Positions 29,887 through 40,933 of a DNA stretch of 64,000 nucleotides are shown piece by piece. The stretch covers positions 248,001 through 312,000 of the forward strand of contig NZ_RJVP01000003.1 of assembly GCF_003730115.1 (NCBI RefSeq), written 5' to 3'. The notes beneath the pieces are model-generated. The model was not told the DNA's origin. It saw only the letters and a program-made list of their open reading frames with translations, and ran no database searches. A program made the translations under genes and the position numbers. Origin of the DNA: Pseudomethylobacillus aquaticus. Lineage in GTDB: Bacteria > Pseudomonadota > Gammaproteobacteria > Burkholderiales > Methylophilaceae. Within the stretch, counting starts at the first letter, position 1. Each line of letters opens with the position of its first letter.

Positions 29887-31479
29887 ATGGCAGTCATCAA
29901 ACGTGCACTCATCAGTGTCTCTGACAAAACCGGCATCATCGAGCTGGCGCAAGCCCTCAACGCACTGGGTGTGGAGATCCTTTCTACCGGCGGTACCGCC
30001 AAGCTGTTTCGCGAGCAGCAGATACCCGTCATCGAAGTCAGTGATTACACCGGCTTCCCGGAGATGCTGGACGGCCGCGTGAAGACGCTGCACCCCAAGG
30101 TGCACGGCGGCCTGCTGGGACGCCGCGAGTTGCCCGAACATGTTGCCGCCATGCAGCAGGCCGGCATCCCCAATATTGACCTGCTGGTGGTGAACCTGTA
30201 TCCGTTCGAGGCCACTGTCGCCAAGGCGGATTGCACGCTGGAACAAGCCATCGAGAACATCGACATCGGCGGCCCGGCCATGGTGCGCTCTGCCGCCAAG
30301 AACTGGCGTGACGTGGCGGTGCTGACCGATGCGTCACAGTATGCCGAGTTCATCACTGAGCTGAAGAGCACCAGCGGTGCCACCAGCCAGGCCACACGTT
30401 TCGCACTGTCGGTGGCCGCGTTCAACCGCATCAGCAACTACGATGCCGCCATCAGCGATTATCTTTCCTCCTACAAGCCGGACGGCAGCCGTGCCGATTT
30501 CCCCGGCCAGACCAACGGCCGCTTTGTCAAACTGCAAGACCTGCGCTACGGCGAGAACCCGCACCAGCAGGCCGCGTTCTACCGCGACCTGCATCCGGCA
30601 CCTGGCTCGCTGGTGTCGGCCCAGCAACTGCAGGGCAAGGAACTCAGCTACAACAACATCGCCGACGCCGATGCGGCCTGGGAAGCGGTGAAGAGTTTTG
30701 ACAGCGCGGGCACCGCCTGTGTCATCGTCAAACATGCCAACCCCTGTGGCGTTGCACTGGGCAGCAGCCCGCTGGAGGCTTACAGCAAGGCCTTCCAGAC
30801 CGACCCGACCTCGGCCTTTGGCGGCATCATCGCCTTCAACCGCACGCTGGATGCAGCGGCGGCTGAAGCCGTTTCCAGGCAATTCGTGGAAGTGCTGATC
30901 GCGCCGGACTACACGCCGGAAGCGCTGGCCATCTTCAAAGCCAAAGCCAATGTGCGCGTGCTCAAGATCGCGTTGCCACCCGGTGGCGATACGCCCTGGG
31001 CACAGGGCCGCAACTCGCATGACATCAAGCGCGTGGGTTCCGGCATCCTGATCCAGACCGCAGACAACCACGAGATCAGCGTCACCGACCTGAAGATCGT
31101 CAGCCAGAAGCAGCCCACACCGCAGCAACTGGAAGATTTGCTGTTCGCCTGGCGTGTGGCCAAATATGTGAAATCCAACGCCATCGTGTTCTGCGGCAAC
31201 GGCATGACGCTGGGCGTGGGTGCAGGCCAGATGAGCCGCGTCGACAGTACGCGTATCGCCGCCATCAAGGCCCAGAATGCCAACCTCAGCCTGCAGGGCT
31301 CGGTGGTGGCTTCGGATGCGTTCTTCCCGTTCCGTGATGGCATCGACGTACTGGCGGAAGCCGGTGCGGCGGCAGTGATCCATCCGGGTGGCAGCATGCG
31401 TGATGAAGAAGTCATCAACGCCGCCAACGAACGCGGCCTGGTCATGGTGCTGACCGGCATCCGTCACTTCAGACACTAA
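29887..31479 (+). CDS. purH: AICAR transformylase/IMP cyclohydrolase
   Basis: A 530-residue bifunctional enzyme for the last two steps of IMP synthesis. The IMP cyclohydrolase domain is N-terminal ([38 protein letters not shown]). The transformylase domain follows ([42 protein letters not shown]). Length is typical. purD follows about 100 bp later. Confidence 0.96.
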   Translation: MAVIKRALISVSDKTGIIELAQALNALGVEILSTGGTAKLFREQQIPVIEVSDYTGFPEMLDGRVKTLHPKVHGGLLGRRELPEHVAAMQQAGIPNIDLLVVNLYPFEATVAKADCTLEQAIENIDIGGPAMVRSAAKNWRDVAVLTDASQYAEFITELKSTSGATSQATRFALSVAAFNRISNYDAAISDYLSSYKPDGSRADFPGQTNGRFVKLQDLRYGENPHQQAAFYRDLHPAPGSLVSAQQLQGKELSYNNIADADAAWEAVKSFDSAGTACVIVKHANPCGVALGSSPLEAYSKAFQTDPTSAFGGIIAFNRTLDAAAAEAVSRQFVEVLIAPDYTPEALAIFKAKANVRVLKIALPPGGDTPWAQGRNSHDIKRVGSGILIQTADNHEISVTDLKIVSQKQPTPQQLEDLLFAWRVAKYVKSNAIVFCGNGMTLGVGAGQMSRVDSTRIAAIKAQNANLSLQGSVVASDAFFPFRDGIDVLAEAGAAAVIHPGGSMRDEEVINAANERGLVMVLTGIRHFRH

Positions 31480-31581
31480 ATTACATGGAGGGTGAAGGGT
31501 AAAGGGCGCAGGGTTCATGTGCGACACATTGATCCAGACCCGATCTCCCCTTCCCTCTTCTCTACTTCAGGGAAGTACATT

Positions 31582-32850
31582 ATGAAAGTTTTAGTCATTG
31601 GTGGCGGTGGTCGCGAACATGCGCTGGCATGGAAACTGAAACACAGCCCACGCGTGAGCCGCGTGTTCGTCGCGCCCGGCAATGCCGGCACCGCGCTGGA
31701 TCCTGACATGAAGAACGTGCCGATCAGCACAGTGGATGAACTGCTGCAGTTCGCACTCGACGAGCAGATCGGCATCACCGTGGTCGGCCCGGAAGCGCCG
31801 CTATCGCAAGGCGTGGTCGATGCCTTCCGCGCCGCCGGTCTCAAGATCTTTGGCCCGACCAAGGCTGCTGCGCAGCTGGAATCATCCAAGGACTTCGCCA
31901 AAGCGTTCATGGTGCGTCATGGCATCCCCACCGCCGCCTACGCCACCTTCACCGATGCCGCTGCCGCGCATGACTACGTCCATCAGCAAGGCGCGCCCAT
32001 CGTCATCAAGGCCGACGGCCTGGCCGCGGGCAAAGGTGTAGTGGTGGCCATGTCGCTGGACGAAGCGCATGCTGCCATCGACGCCATGCTGGCCGACAAC
32101 AAGCTGGGCAGTGCAGGCGCACGCGTGGTGATCGAAGAATTCCTCAGCGGCGAAGAAGCCAGCTTCATCGTCATGGTGGACGGCAAGAACATCCTCGCGC
32201 TGGCCACCAGCCAGGACCACAAACGCTTGCTGGACGGCGACCAGGGCCCCAACACCGGCGGTATGGGGGCTTATTCCCCGGCACCCGTGGTCACGCCCGA
32301 GATCCATGCACGCGTGATCCGCGAGATCATCCGCCCCACCGTGGAAGGCATGGCCAAAGACGGCATCCCCTATACCGGTTTCCTTTACGCGGGCCTGATG
32401 ATCAGCCCGGACGGCAAACTGAAGACGCTGGAATTCAACTGCCGCATGGGCGACCCGGAGACGCAGCCCATCATGCTGCGCCTGAAGAGCGACCTGCTCA
32501 ACCTGGTGGAGCATGCGGTGGATGGCAAGCTCAACGCCGTGGACGTGGACTGGGACCGCCGTACCGCGCTGGGTGTGGTGATGGCCGCCGCCAATTACCC
32601 CGATACGCCACGCAACGGTGACGTGATCACCGGCCTGCCCAAAGAGCTCGTTGACGCCCATGTGTTCCATGCCGGTACCAGCATGCACGATGGTCAGGTA
32701 CTCACCAGCGGCGGTCGCGTACTGTGTGTGACGGCGCTGGGTGAAACCGTCAAATACGCGCAAAGCCGCGCTTACCAGATCGCCGACGAGATCCAGTTCG
32801 ACGGCAGCCAGTATCGCCGCGACATCGGCTACCGCGCCGTCAAAGGCTGA
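31582..32850 (+). CDS. purD: phosphoribosylamine-glycine ligase
   Basis: A 422-residue ATP-grasp enzyme (GAR synthetase) adding glycine to phosphoribosylamine. It starts MKVLVIGGGGREHALAWKL, has AVDGP-type VVGPEAPLSQGVVD and the ATP-grasp blocks KADGLAAGKGV and EFNCRMGDPETQ. ATG 31582 follows an AGGGAAG ribosome site; the open frame upstream to 31492 is spurious. It lies 102 bp after purH and 11 bp before tsaC. Confidence 0.96.
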   Translation: MKVLVIGGGGREHALAWKLKHSPRVSRVFVAPGNAGTALDPDMKNVPISTVDELLQFALDEQIGITVVGPEAPLSQGVVDAFRAAGLKIFGPTKAAAQLESSKDFAKAFMVRHGIPTAAYATFTDAAAAHDYVHQQGAPIVIKADGLAAGKGVVVAMSLDEAHAAIDAMLADNKLGSAGARVVIEEFLSGEEASFIVMVDGKNILALATSQDHKRLLDGDQGPNTGGMGAYSPAPVVTPEIHARVIREIIRPTVEGMAKDGIPYTGFLYAGLMISPDGKLKTLEFNCRMGDPETQPIMLRLKSDLLNLVEHAVDGKLNAVDVDWDRRTALGVVMAAANYPDTPRNGDVITGLPKELVDAHVFHAGTSMHDGQVLTSGGRVLCVTALGETVKYAQSRAYQIADEIQFDGSQYRRDIGYRAVKG

Positions 32851-32861
32851 GGTTCAGGGCC

Positions 32862-33404
32862 ATGCTGGACCGCGCCCTCCATCATTATCTGCGCGCTGGC
32901 GGCGTCATCGCCTATGCCACGGAATCCTGTTTCGGGCTGGGTTGTGACCCACGCAGCCGCCTGGGCGTGCAACGCATCCTCAGGCTGAAAGGCAGGCCGC
33001 AGCACAAAGGCCTGATCCTGATCGCCAGCAAGGTCACGCAGCTACGTCATTACATGGCACCGCTCAGCGCGGATGAATACCAGCAACTCGGCGCAAAGCG
33101 CCCGCGCCCGCATACCTGGCTGGTACCCACTGCCACACACTGCCCGGTATGGCTCAGCGGCCGACACCCCAGCATCGCCGTACGCATCACCGCCTTCCCG
33201 CCCGCACGTCAGCTGTGCCAGGCCAGCAATATGGCGCTGGTCTCCACCAGCGCCAACCGTAGCGGCCATGCGCCCGCCAAGACCACGCGACTGTGCAAGC
33301 AACTGTTCGGTGACCGTGTGCGCGTGATCGCCGGGCTTACCGCAGGCAACAAACGCCCCTCCACCATTCAGGACCTGCGCAGCGGACGCATACTGCGCGC
33401 CTGA
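32862..33404 (+). CDS. tsaC: threonylcarbamoyl-AMP synthase, YrdC type
   Basis: A 180-residue YrdC/Sua5-domain protein making threonylcarbamoyl-AMP for the t6A37 modification of tRNA. Visible are the substrate-binding [27 protein letters not shown] and [12 protein letters not shown]. The size matches single-domain TsaC rather than the longer Sua5. It lies between purD (11 bp) and hemF (19 bp) and is probably in one operon with them. Confidence 0.88.
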   Translation: MLDRALHHYLRAGGVIAYATESCFGLGCDPRSRLGVQRILRLKGRPQHKGLILIASKVTQLRHYMAPLSADEYQQLGAKRPRPHTWLVPTATHCPVWLSGRHPSIAVRITAFPPARQLCQASNMALVSTSANRSGHAPAKTTRLCKQLFGDRVRVIAGLTAGNKRPSTIQDLRSGRILRA

Positions 33405-33423
33405 ACTCCTTTGGATCGAGACC

Positions 33424-34506
33424 ATGAGCGACATCTCCACACAACGCGTCTACGACTACCTGCAACAGCTGCAAGCCCGCATCGTCGAGGCGCTGGAACT
33501 GGTGGACGGCAAACGCTTCCTCAACGACAGCTGGCAACGCCCGGAAGGCGGCGGTGGCACCAGCTGCCTGCTGGAAGAAGGCAATGTGTTCGAACGCGCT
33601 GGCGTGGGCTTTTCACATGTCAAAGGCAGCAAACTGCCACCTGCTGCGACGGTAGCCCACCCGGAAGCCGCCGGCCGCAGCTGGGAAGCCATGGGTGTGT
33701 CGCTGGTGCTGCATCCGCGCAATCCCTATGCGCCCACCGTGCACATGAATATCCGCTTCTTCGTTGCGAAAGCACCGGACCCGGAGATAGCCGCCATGGA
33801 TTTACGTGCAAAACAAGCTGAGCATAAAAGCGAACAATCGGCAAAGTATCAGGGTGCGAGCCAAGGCGCTGACGGCGCGGCGACGCGACATACCTCGTCA
33901 GGTAGGCAAGGAGCCGCGTCGGAGAGCAACGCAGGCGCAGCCCCTGAGACACAGCCGATTTGGTGGTTTGGCGGCGGCATGGACCTCACCCCCTACTACG
34001 GCTTTGAAGAAGACGCCGTGCACTTCCACCGTTGCTGCCGCGATGCACTGGATCCGTTCAACGCGGACTATTACCCCAAGTTCAAGACCGCCTGCGACAA
34101 GTACTTCTTCCTCAAGCATCGTCAGGAACCGCGCGGCATCGGCGGCATCTTCTTTGATGACTTCAGCGAGCTGGGCTTCGAACAGAGCTTCGCCCTGCAG
34201 CGCAATGTGGGCGATGCCTTCCTGCAGGCCTACCTGCCCATCCTGCAGCGGCGCAAGGACACGGCTTATGGCGAGCGCGAGCGCGATTTCCAGGCCTACC
34301 GCCGTGGCCGTTATGTGGAATTCAACCTGGTGTTCGACCGTGGCACGCTGTTCGGTCTGCAATCCAATGGCCGCACTGAATCCATCCTGATGTCCATGCC
34401 GCCTGTAGTGAAATGGCGTTATGACTGGAAACCGGCGGCAGGCAGCCCCGAGGCGGCGCTATACAGTGACTTTTTGACCGAGCGCGACTGGTTGCAAACA
34501 CGCTGA
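33424..34506 (+). CDS. hemF: oxygen-dependent coproporphyrinogen III oxidase with insertion
   Basis: A 360-residue enzyme that decarboxylates coproporphyrinogen III to protoporphyrinogen IX in heme synthesis. The family is about 300 residues. The core is intact: [69 protein letters not shown]. Residues about 119-177 are a low-complexity, charged insertion (A, G, S, Q-rich) between MNIRFFVA and IWWFGGG, where relatives have a short loop. It is in frame, so a working enzyme is likely, but this should be confirmed. It ends the dusB-fis-purH-purD-tsaC-hemF run. Confidence 0.92.
   Translation: MSDISTQRVYDYLQQLQARIVEALELVDGKRFLNDSWQRPEGGGGTSCLLEEGNVFERAGVGFSHVKGSKLPPAATVAHPEAAGRSWEAMGVSLVLHPRNPYAPTVHMNIRFFVAKAPDPEIAAMDLRAKQAEHKSEQSAKYQGASQGADGAATRHTSSGRQGAASESNAGAAPETQPIWWFGGGMDLTPYYGFEEDAVHFHRCCRDALDPFNADYYPKFKTACDKYFFLKHRQEPRGIGGIFFDDFSELGFEQSFALQRNVGDAFLQAYLPILQRRKDTAYGERERDFQAYRRGRYVEFNLVFDRGTLFGLQSNGRTESILMSMPPVVKWRYDWKPAAGSPEAALYSDFLTERDWLQTR
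33778..33954. repeat. palindromic in-frame insertion inside hemF
   Basis: The inserted segment encodes hemF residues about 119-177 and contains a nested inverted repeat. CGACGCG (33881-33887) pairs with CGCGTCG (33915-33921), and inside it TACCT (33891-33895) pairs with AGGTA (33900-33904). Its length keeps the frame. I found no second copy in this window, so mobility is a hypothesis. Confidence 0.55.
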
Positions 34507-34594
34507 CCAACTGCCTAGCTAGTTTGAATGCGCAGGCTGCTTAGTTTTCTGGCACGTTTGGTGCATACTCCATTAAAAAAATCAGGGAGATCTC

Positions 34595-35998
34595 ATGTTT
34601 GCTCAGCTGTTGCGTACCAAACCGGCAGACCCGCATGGCCATAGTGGTCTCAAAAAATGCCTGAGCGCATTTGATCTTGCCCTGCTCGGTATCGGCTGCG
34701 CCATCGGCACCGGGATCTTCGTACTGACCGGCATCGCGGCAGCCACCCAATCCGGCCCGGCCGTGGTGTTGTCGTTCGTATTCGCCGGCGTAGCCTCCGG
34801 CTTTGCGGCACTGGCCTATGCAGAACTGGCGGCCTCAGTGGGCGGCTCGGGCAGTGCTTACGGTTACAGCTATGTGGCGTTCGGGGAGTTCATCGCCTGG
34901 GTGATGGGCTGGATCCTGCTGTTGGAATATGGCGTAGGTGCGGCCGCAGTGGCCAATGGCTGGGCCGGTTACTTCATCAATACGCTGGCCAATTTCAATA
35001 TCGTGCTGCCCGAAGCGCTGATCAAAGCACCAAGTCAGGGCGGCATCATCAACCTGCCCGCCTTCGGCATCATCTGGGTGCTGACCTTGTTACTCATCAG
35101 CGGCGTCAAGCAAAGCTCGCAGTTCAATAACATCATCGTTGCCGTCAAACTCAGCACCATCGTCATTTTCATCGCGCTCGCCTCCATGCACCTCAACACC
35201 GACAACTGGACACCGTTCATGCCGTTCGGCTGGTTCGACACACTGGATAACGGCAAGACCATAGGCGTGCTGGCAGGCGCATCGCTGGTGTTCTTTGCCT
35301 ACTTTGGCTTTGACGCGGTATCCACCGCCGCCGATGAAGCCAAAAACCCGCAGCGTGACCTGCCTATCGGCCTGCTTGCCTCGCTGGTGTTCTGCACCGT
35401 GGTGTATATCCTGGTGTCGGGGGTGCTGACTGGCGTGGTGCCATACGGTGAATTGAACGTGTCCTCCCCGGTGGCGTATGCCTTGAGCAAACTGGGGTAC
35501 ACCTGGTCCTCCACGCTGGTCGCTACCGGCGTGCTGGCGGGCCTGATCACGGTGCTGCTGGTGCTGCTGTACGGCCTGACCCGCATCCTGTTCGCGATGA
35601 GCCGCGATGGCCTGATCTCACCGTTCTTCTCCACCATCAACCCGGACCGTCAGACGCCGGTGCGCATCATCCTGCTGTGCGGGATAGTGGTGTCGCTGGT
35701 GGCCGGTTTCATTCCGCTTGGGCAACTGGCCGAGACTGTCAATATCGGCACGCTGGCCAGTTTCGTCATGGTGTGTGTGGGCGTGATCGTGCTGCGCATT
35801 CGCCAGCCCGACTTGCCGCGTCCATTCAAAAACCCCTGGAATCCCTTGGTCCCGGTGCTGGGCATCCTGTCCTGCGGCGCCTTGATGGCCTTCCTGCCCA
35901 CCGAGACCTGGCACCGTTTCGGCTGGTGGGTGGCGGCTGGCGTTGTGTTCTATTTCAGCTATTCCATACGCCACAGCAAGCTGCGCAAGGCGGCATAA
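34595..35998 (+). CDS. APC superfamily amino-acid permease (CAT-like)
   Basis: A 467-residue membrane transporter with about 12 helices. The opening LALLGIGCAIGTGIFVLTG is the APC substrate-binding loop. The GFAALAYAELAASVGGSGSAYGY block and later FDAVSTAADEAKNPQRDLP match the cationic amino acid transporter/YfnA-like subgroup. The exact substrate is not clear. It stands alone after hemF and ends at a strong terminator shared with the convergent cytochrome gene. Confidence 0.88.
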   Translation: MFAQLLRTKPADPHGHSGLKKCLSAFDLALLGIGCAIGTGIFVLTGIAAATQSGPAVVLSFVFAGVASGFAALAYAELAASVGGSGSAYGYSYVAFGEFIAWVMGWILLLEYGVGAAAVANGWAGYFINTLANFNIVLPEALIKAPSQGGIINLPAFGIIWVLTLLLISGVKQSSQFNNIIVAVKLSTIVIFIALASMHLNTDNWTPFMPFGWFDTLDNGKTIGVLAGASLVFFAYFGFDAVSTAADEAKNPQRDLPIGLLASLVFCTVVYILVSGVLTGVVPYGELNVSSPVAYALSKLGYTWSSTLVATGVLAGLITVLLVLLYGLTRILFAMSRDGLISPFFSTINPDRQTPVRIILLCGIVVSLVAGFIPLGQLAETVNIGTLASFVMVCVGVIVLRIRQPDLPRPFKNPWNPLVPVLGILSCGALMAFLPTETWHRFGWWVAAGVVFYFSYSIRHSKLRKAA

Positions 35999-36015
35999 GC
36001 CGAATTTCGGGCAAC

Positions 36016-36048
36016 AAAAAAGCCAGTCTTTTGGACTGGCTTTTTTTT
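36016..36048. terminator. bidirectional rho-independent terminator
   Basis: AGCCAGTC and GACTGGCT pair around TTTTG, with A and T tracts on either side. It separates the convergent permease and cytochrome c genes. Confidence 0.93.
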
Positions 36049-36062
36049 GCACCGTTGCTAGA

Positions 36063-36389
36063 TTACAGGGTAAGAATCCACTGCACGATGGTTTTGATAT
36101 CAGCATCTTTGACCTGGGGGCTGTGAGGTGGCATCGGGATAGGACCCCAAACGCCACTGCCACCCTTTTTGACTTTTTCGATCAGCTTGGCTTCCGCTGT
36201 CTTGTCACCCTTGTACTTGGCAGCCACGTCCTTGTATGCAGGACCAACTACTTTGTTGGCAATGGTGTGACAGGCCAGACAGCCACTTTTCTGTGCCAGG
36301 GCTTCAGCGGCCTTGGCGTCTACTGCGCTTGCCTGTCCGGCCAGCATCAGAGAGCCAGCGGCGGCAACCGTCATTAATAACGCTTTCAT
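36063..36389 (-). CDS. periplasmic class I cytochrome c (c551-like)
   Basis: A 108-residue exported cytochrome. The signal peptide covers about 1-22. The heme site is C37-L-A-C40-H41, and M86 in GPIPMPPHS is the likely sixth ligand. It matches the small cytochrome c551/c552 group that carries electrons to terminal oxidases or nitrite reductase. A GAAGGAGAT ribosome site precedes the ATG. The electron partner is not indicated by neighbours. Confidence 0.9.
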   Translation of the reverse strand: MKALLMTVAAAGSLMLAGQASAVDAKAAEALAQKSGCLACHTIANKVVGPAYKDVAAKYKGDKTAEAKLIEKVKKGGSGVWGPIPMPPHSPQVKDADIKTIVQWILTL

Positions 36390-36706
36390 GCTATCTCCTT
36401 CAACTCGATCTTTATCGGACTACTGATTACTTCAAGCTTTACAGCTCTATCATGATACCCAAGATAGACTAAGCTTGAAAAGAATTACGCTATCGCAGCA
36501 TGCTGTCAGGTACTTCGGGAACCAATCGTTGCTCTGCTTTGGTTAAACGCTCCAAGCCGGTATGGGTTGACAGTAACAACGCACAACAGGGCCAGTAACT
36601 TGCTATCGGCAGGCGAAGTGGAATCTTGAGAATGCGATGATCAGTCTAGTCATGCACTCAAGCGCATGTTGGCCTTCCCTGACCTGTCCGGCCAGGGAAG
36701 ACTGCG
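36390..36706. other. non-coding region between cytochrome c and mutarotase genes
   Basis: No gene is visible. A stem-loop (CTTCCCTG / CAGGGAAG, 36674-36700, 11-nt loop) lies just after the mutarotase stop but lacks a T tract. The cytochrome c promoter should be at the left end. Confidence 0.55.
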
Positions 36707-37642
36707 TCACATAGACTCGACGGTATATTCTGCACTCATGATATGGGTGCGATTCGGGTTGATCACCACCATGTTCTCCATGGCGTTGGCTGATTCGATA
36801 CAGATCATATTGCGCCATTCATCTGCGCTGCCCATGTCACCCGTACTATGGGCTTTTTCTTCCCATGGCGTCCAGATCACGGTGCTACGGCTGTTGGAGG
36901 TGGAGACGCGGATACGGCGCTTGTAACCCGGGTCGGACAGCAGGCAGTCGCCACTATGGTTCAAATAGACACGATCGAACTCGCCATCAAAGGTCAGCAC
37001 TTCATGCTCGACATAACGCTGGTAGTTCTTGAGCTTGTCGGCATAGACATAATCCTGCAGACCCGTGATCTTGACATTGGCCACATCGCTGATGTTGAAG
37101 TAGGTGTGGAATGCCTCACCGATGATGAAAGGATGATCCGCCTTGTTGGTGGTGGCCAGATCGATCTTCAGGCGCTTGCCTACGGTGATGGTCATGGTCA
37201 GCACATAGGGATAACCCAACTGACGGCGCGTCACATCGGTTTCCTGCATCTGCAACAACAGACGTGTCGCGCCAGTGTCGGTGGTGTCCGAATCGACCAG
37301 CTGCCAGGGAATGACGCGGGCGAAACCATGCGGACACAAGGTGCTATCGGTCTGGTGCGCACCGAACCAGGGCCAGCAGATCGGCACGCCGCCACGAATG
37401 GAACGGCCTTTCACATAGCGCGCATGTTCGGACAACCACAACACCGGCTGTTTCTCGGTCTTGGGTTGCCAATGGATGACATGGCCACCCTGCAAGGCGA
37501 TCCTGGCCTTGGCCAGCGGGTTGTCGATCTCGATATAGCGCAGCCCATTCCCGTCTTCAGTCAACTGGATATGCGGATGGGCCAGGCTGGTGCCCGTCCC
37601 ATCACTGTTGTAGAAACTGTTTGCGAGCGTTTGAGTGCTCAT
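36707..37642 (-). CDS. D-hexose-6-phosphate mutarotase (YeaD-like)
   Basis: A 311-residue aldose-1-epimerase-fold enzyme that interconverts anomers of glucose-6-phosphate and similar sugars. The fold is marked by GGHVIHWQP, RGGVPICWPWFGAH, PHGFAR with the catalytic histidine, GEAFHTYFNISDV with another active-site residue, and FDRVYLN. It lies 43 bp after ilvD on the same strand, an unexpected pairing. Confidence 0.88.
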   Translation of the reverse strand: MSTQTLANSFYNSDGTGTSLAHPHIQLTEDGNGLRYIEIDNPLAKARIALQGGHVIHWQPKTEKQPVLWLSEHARYVKGRSIRGGVPICWPWFGAHQTDSTLCPHGFARVIPWQLVDSDTTDTGATRLLLQMQETDVTRRQLGYPYVLTMTITVGKRLKIDLATTNKADHPFIIGEAFHTYFNISDVANVKITGLQDYVYADKLKNYQRYVEHEVLTFDGEFDRVYLNHSGDCLLSDPGYKRRIRVSTSNSRSTVIWTPWEEKAHSTGDMGSADEWRNMICIESANAMENMVVINPNRTHIMSAEYTVESM

Positions 37643-37685
37643 TCATTTACCCCGGTTATCTTGGTCGTGCTTGAAAGAATTCTTG

Positions 37686-39536
37686 TTATTTTTCGATTTG
37701 CGCAACATCGCGCACTGCGCCACGGGCTGCGGAAGTGCTCATCGCCGCATAGGCACGCAAGGCGGGTGAAACCACGCGCTGACGGGATACCGGCTTCCAG
37801 GCCAGGGCTCCCTTGGCCACCATGTGGGCACGTCGATGCGACAACACTTCATCACTGACCGCGAGATGGATGGTGCGGTTCGGAATATCGATCTCGATGG
37901 TGTCGCCTTCTTCCACCAGACCGATGGCACCCCCCTCTGCAGCCTCTGGGGAAGCATGGCCTATACTCAGACCGGAGGTGCCCCCGGAGAAGCGTCCATC
38001 TGTAAGCAAAGCACAAACCTTGCCCAGGCCCTTGGATTTCAAGTAACTGGTGGGATACAGCATCTCCTGCATGCCAGGACCGCCACGCGGGCCTTCGTAG
38101 CGGATCACTACCACGTCACCCGCTATCACGTTATCGGCAAGAATCGCGGCCACTGCATCGTCCTGTGATTCAAAGATGCGCGCACGGCCGGTGAACTTGA
38201 GGATGCTGTCATCCACCCCCGCCGTTTTGACAATGCACCCATCCTGTGCGATGTTGCCGTACAGCACCGCCAGACCGCCATCCTGCGAGTAGGCATGGGC
38301 CTTGTCGCGGATGCAGCCCTCAGCACGGTCTGTGTCCAGATCGGGCCACAACATGGACTGACTGAAAGCGATGGTGGTCGGGATGCCGCCGGGCGCCGCG
38401 CGGAACAGCTGGCGCGCCTCTTCATTAGCCAGGTTGCTGATATCCCATTGCTGCAGTGCATCGCCCAGGGTCGGGCTATGGACGGTGGGGATCTCGTTAT
38501 GGATCAGGCCGGCTTTATTCAACTCGCCCAGGATGGCCATCACGCCACCCGCACGATGCACGTCTTCCATGTGGTATTTCTGTGTGGCAGGCGCCACCTT
38601 GCACACGCAGGGCACACGGCGCGAGATGCGGTCGATGTCGCTCATGGTGAAATCGACACCCGCTTCATGCGCAGCCGCCAGCAAATGCAGCACGGTATTG
38701 GTGGAGCCGCCCATGGCCACATCCAGGCTCATGGCATTCTCGAATGCCTGCATATTGGCGATGGCGCGTGGCAGCACGCTGTAATCGTCCTGCTCGTAAT
38801 GCCGCCTGGCCAGCTCGACGATGAGGCGACCTGCTTTCAGGAACAACTGCTTGCGCGCCGCATGCGTGGCCAGCGTGGAGCCGTTACCGGGCAGGGACAA
38901 GCCCAGCGCCTCGGTCAGGCAGTTCATGGAATTGGCCGTGAACATGCCGGAGCAGGAACCACAGGTGGGGCATGCAGAACGCTCGACTGCCGCTACATCG
39001 GCATCGCTGACATGGCTGTCCGCCGCTTCAACCATGGCATCCACCAGATCCAGCTTGCGAATCGTGCCATTCCAGTTGACCTTGCCGGCCTCCATCGGGC
39101 CACCCGAAACGAACACCACCGGGATATTGAGACGCAGCGCTGCCATCAGCATGCCGGGCGTGATCTTGTCACAGTTGGAGATGCACACCAGCGCATCGGC
39201 ACAGTGCGCATTGACCATGTATTCGACGCTGTCCGCGATCAAGTCACGGCTGGGCAGCGAATACAGCATGCCACTGTGGCCCATGGCGATGCCGTCATCC
39301 ACGGCGATGGTGTTGAACTCTTTGGCGACGCCACCCGCCTTTTCGATCTCGCGTGCGACCAGCTGGCCCATATCTTTCAGGTGCACATGGCCAGGCACGA
39401 ACTGGGTGAAGGAGTTGGCAATCGCGATGATGGGCTTGGTGAAATCCTCATCCTTCATGCCGGTGGCACGCCATAAAGCGCGTGCACCCGCCATGTTGCG
39501 GCCGTGTGTGGTGGTACGTGAACGATAAACCGGCAT
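37686..39536 (-). CDS. ilvD: dihydroxy-acid dehydratase
   Basis: A 616-residue Fe-S dehydratase in isoleucine, valine and pantothenate synthesis. Cysteine ligands lie in [10 protein letters not shown] and [19 protein letters not shown], with the first conserved cysteine in [11 protein letters not shown]. It begins [19 protein letters not shown]. Length equals E. coli IlvD. It is divergent from lgt, with about 150 bp between starts. Confidence 0.95.
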   Translation of the reverse strand: MPVYRSRTTTHGRNMAGARALWRATGMKDEDFTKPIIAIANSFTQFVPGHVHLKDMGQLVAREIEKAGGVAKEFNTIAVDDGIAMGHSGMLYSLPSRDLIADSVEYMVNAHCADALVCISNCDKITPGMLMAALRLNIPVVFVSGGPMEAGKVNWNGTIRKLDLVDAMVEAADSHVSDADVAAVERSACPTCGSCSGMFTANSMNCLTEALGLSLPGNGSTLATHAARKQLFLKAGRLIVELARRHYEQDDYSVLPRAIANMQAFENAMSLDVAMGGSTNTVLHLLAAAHEAGVDFTMSDIDRISRRVPCVCKVAPATQKYHMEDVHRAGGVMAILGELNKAGLIHNEIPTVHSPTLGDALQQWDISNLANEEARQLFRAAPGGIPTTIAFSQSMLWPDLDTDRAEGCIRDKAHAYSQDGGLAVLYGNIAQDGCIVKTAGVDDSILKFTGRARIFESQDDAVAAILADNVIAGDVVVIRYEGPRGGPGMQEMLYPTSYLKSKGLGKVCALLTDGRFSGGTSGLSIGHASPEAAEGGAIGLVEEGDTIEIDIPNRTIHLAVSDEVLSHRRAHMVAKGALAWKPVSRQRVVSPALRAYAAMSTSAARGAVRDVAQIEK

Positions 39537-39634
39537 GGATCAACCTCTGGTAATAACACCGCTAAAAAATGACTGGGTAGCGCAAGCGCTGCAGCAGATG
39601 GTGCGCAACTGCAAAACGGCTTACGCAAAAAACG

Positions 39635-39640
39635 TATAAT
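39635..39640 (+). promoter_or_regulatory. candidate -10 box of lgt
   Basis: A perfect TATAAT lies 46 bp before the lgt start. No good -35 box is visible at 17 bp upstream (CAAAAC). Offered as a weak candidate. Confidence 0.35.
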
Positions 39641-39685
39641 CTGAAGTCCTTCATAATTTTACCTTATTCTGAGGCCAGTCCGCAT

Positions 39686-40468
39686 ATGCTCGTCCATCCG
39701 CAATTCGATCCCATCGCGCTCCAGATCGGCCCCCTCGGCATCCACTGGTATGGCCTGATGTACTTGCTGGGTTTTCTAAGCCTGCTATGGCTGGGTAAAT
39801 GGCGCGTGCGCCAGCAGCCACAACTGGGCTGGGAAAGCAGCGAGGTGGATGACCTGCTGTTTTACGGCGTGCTGGGGGTGATCCTGGGTGGCCGACTCGG
39901 CTATGCCATCTTCTATCAACCCAGCTACTTTCTGGCCCATCCGCATGAAGTGCTCTATTTGTGGCAAGGCGGCATGTCCTTCCACGGCGGTTTTCTGGGC
40001 GTGCTGGTCGCCATGCTGTGGTTCGCCAGAAAGACCGGCAAACGCTGGCTGGGCGTGATGGACTTTGTTGCGCCACTGGTGCCCATCGGCCTGGGCGCTG
40101 GCCGTGTAGGCAATTTCATCAACGGTGAATTGTGGGGACGCCCCACTGATGTCGCCTGGGGCATGGTGTTTCCACAGGTGGATCAGCTGGTGCGCCACCC
40201 TTCGCAGCTGTATCAGTTCGCGCTGGAAGGCGTGGCACTGTTCCTCATCCTGTGGTGCTATTCCAGCAAACCCAGGCCAGTTGGTTCAGTATCCGCCCTG
40301 TTCCTGCTGGGGTATGGCAGCTTCCGCTTCATCGCCGAGTTCACACGCGAACCGGACAGCTACCTGGGGTTGCTGTCGCTGGGTTTGAGCATGGGGCAAT
40401 GGCTTAGCCTGCCCATGATCCTGGCGGGTGCCTGGTTGTGGCGAAAATCGCAGCATTATGGCAATTGA
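39686..40468 (+). CDS. lgt: prolipoprotein diacylglyceryl transferase
   Basis: A 260-residue multi-pass inner-membrane enzyme that moves a diacylglyceryl group from phosphatidylglycerol to the lipobox cysteine. Visible motifs are [22 protein letters not shown], the [11 protein letters not shown] loop with its histidine, and the Lgt signature [18 protein letters not shown]. Length is close to the family norm. The next gene follows 64 bp later. Confidence 0.94.
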   Translation: MLVHPQFDPIALQIGPLGIHWYGLMYLLGFLSLLWLGKWRVRQQPQLGWESSEVDDLLFYGVLGVILGGRLGYAIFYQPSYFLAHPHEVLYLWQGGMSFHGGFLGVLVAMLWFARKTGKRWLGVMDFVAPLVPIGLGAGRVGNFINGELWGRPTDVAWGMVFPQVDQLVRHPSQLYQFALEGVALFLILWCYSSKPRPVGSVSALFLLGYGSFRFIAEFTREPDSYLGLLSLGLSMGQWLSLPMILAGAWLWRKSQHYGN

Positions 40469-40532
40469 TTTACAATACGAGCGTGTCGATGAGTATTTCA
40501 GCGACTTTCTTTCCATCTTCAAGGAGCATTCA

Positions 40533-40901
40533 ATGATGCCACGTATTCTGATGATCATGCTGTGCAGCCTGCTCGGTTATAACGCGACCGCCATGGCAGA
40601 GACCAAACTGAGCCCGCAACCTGGCCAGTGGTCCACCATCGTTGCCATACTCGACAATTCCAATAATCACTACCTGCTGAAGACCTCGGTACACGCCGAT
40701 GCCAAGACCTGTGTCGCCGCCCTGCCTGACCTGGCGGGCAGTATTCAGGATGCAGGTGGCAAGATCTGGACTAATCGCGAGCGCAATACCATCAATTACG
40801 AGAAGAAGATCGGCATCACCGAAGATAATGTCAAAGTGGAAGAAGTGCGTTGTGTGCTGGAGCCATTCAGCCCTGAGTTCGCACGCTTCCTCGGCCGCTG
40901 A
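40533..40901 (+). CDS. small exported protein of unknown function
   Basis: A 122-residue protein with a signal peptide (1 to about 22, ending TAMA). The AAGGAG ribosome site at 40521-40526 sets ATG 40533, and the longer open frame upstream runs inside lgt. The mature part has two cysteines (in KTCVAALPD and VRCVLEPF) that could form a disulfide. I do not recognise the family. It is followed by a clean terminator. Confidence 0.7.
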   Translation: MMPRILMIMLCSLLGYNATAMAETKLSPQPGQWSTIVAILDNSNNHYLLKTSVHADAKTCVAALPDLAGSIQDAGGKIWTNRERNTINYEKKIGITEDNVKVEEVRCVLEPFSPEFARFLGR

Positions 40902-40933
40902 TCGGGTTCCACACCGCTGCGGGACACCAGCCG

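Noticed and set aside
36674-36700. Terminator after the mutarotase gene
   Set aside because: The 8-bp stem has no T tract on either strand, so it was only described, not called as a terminator.
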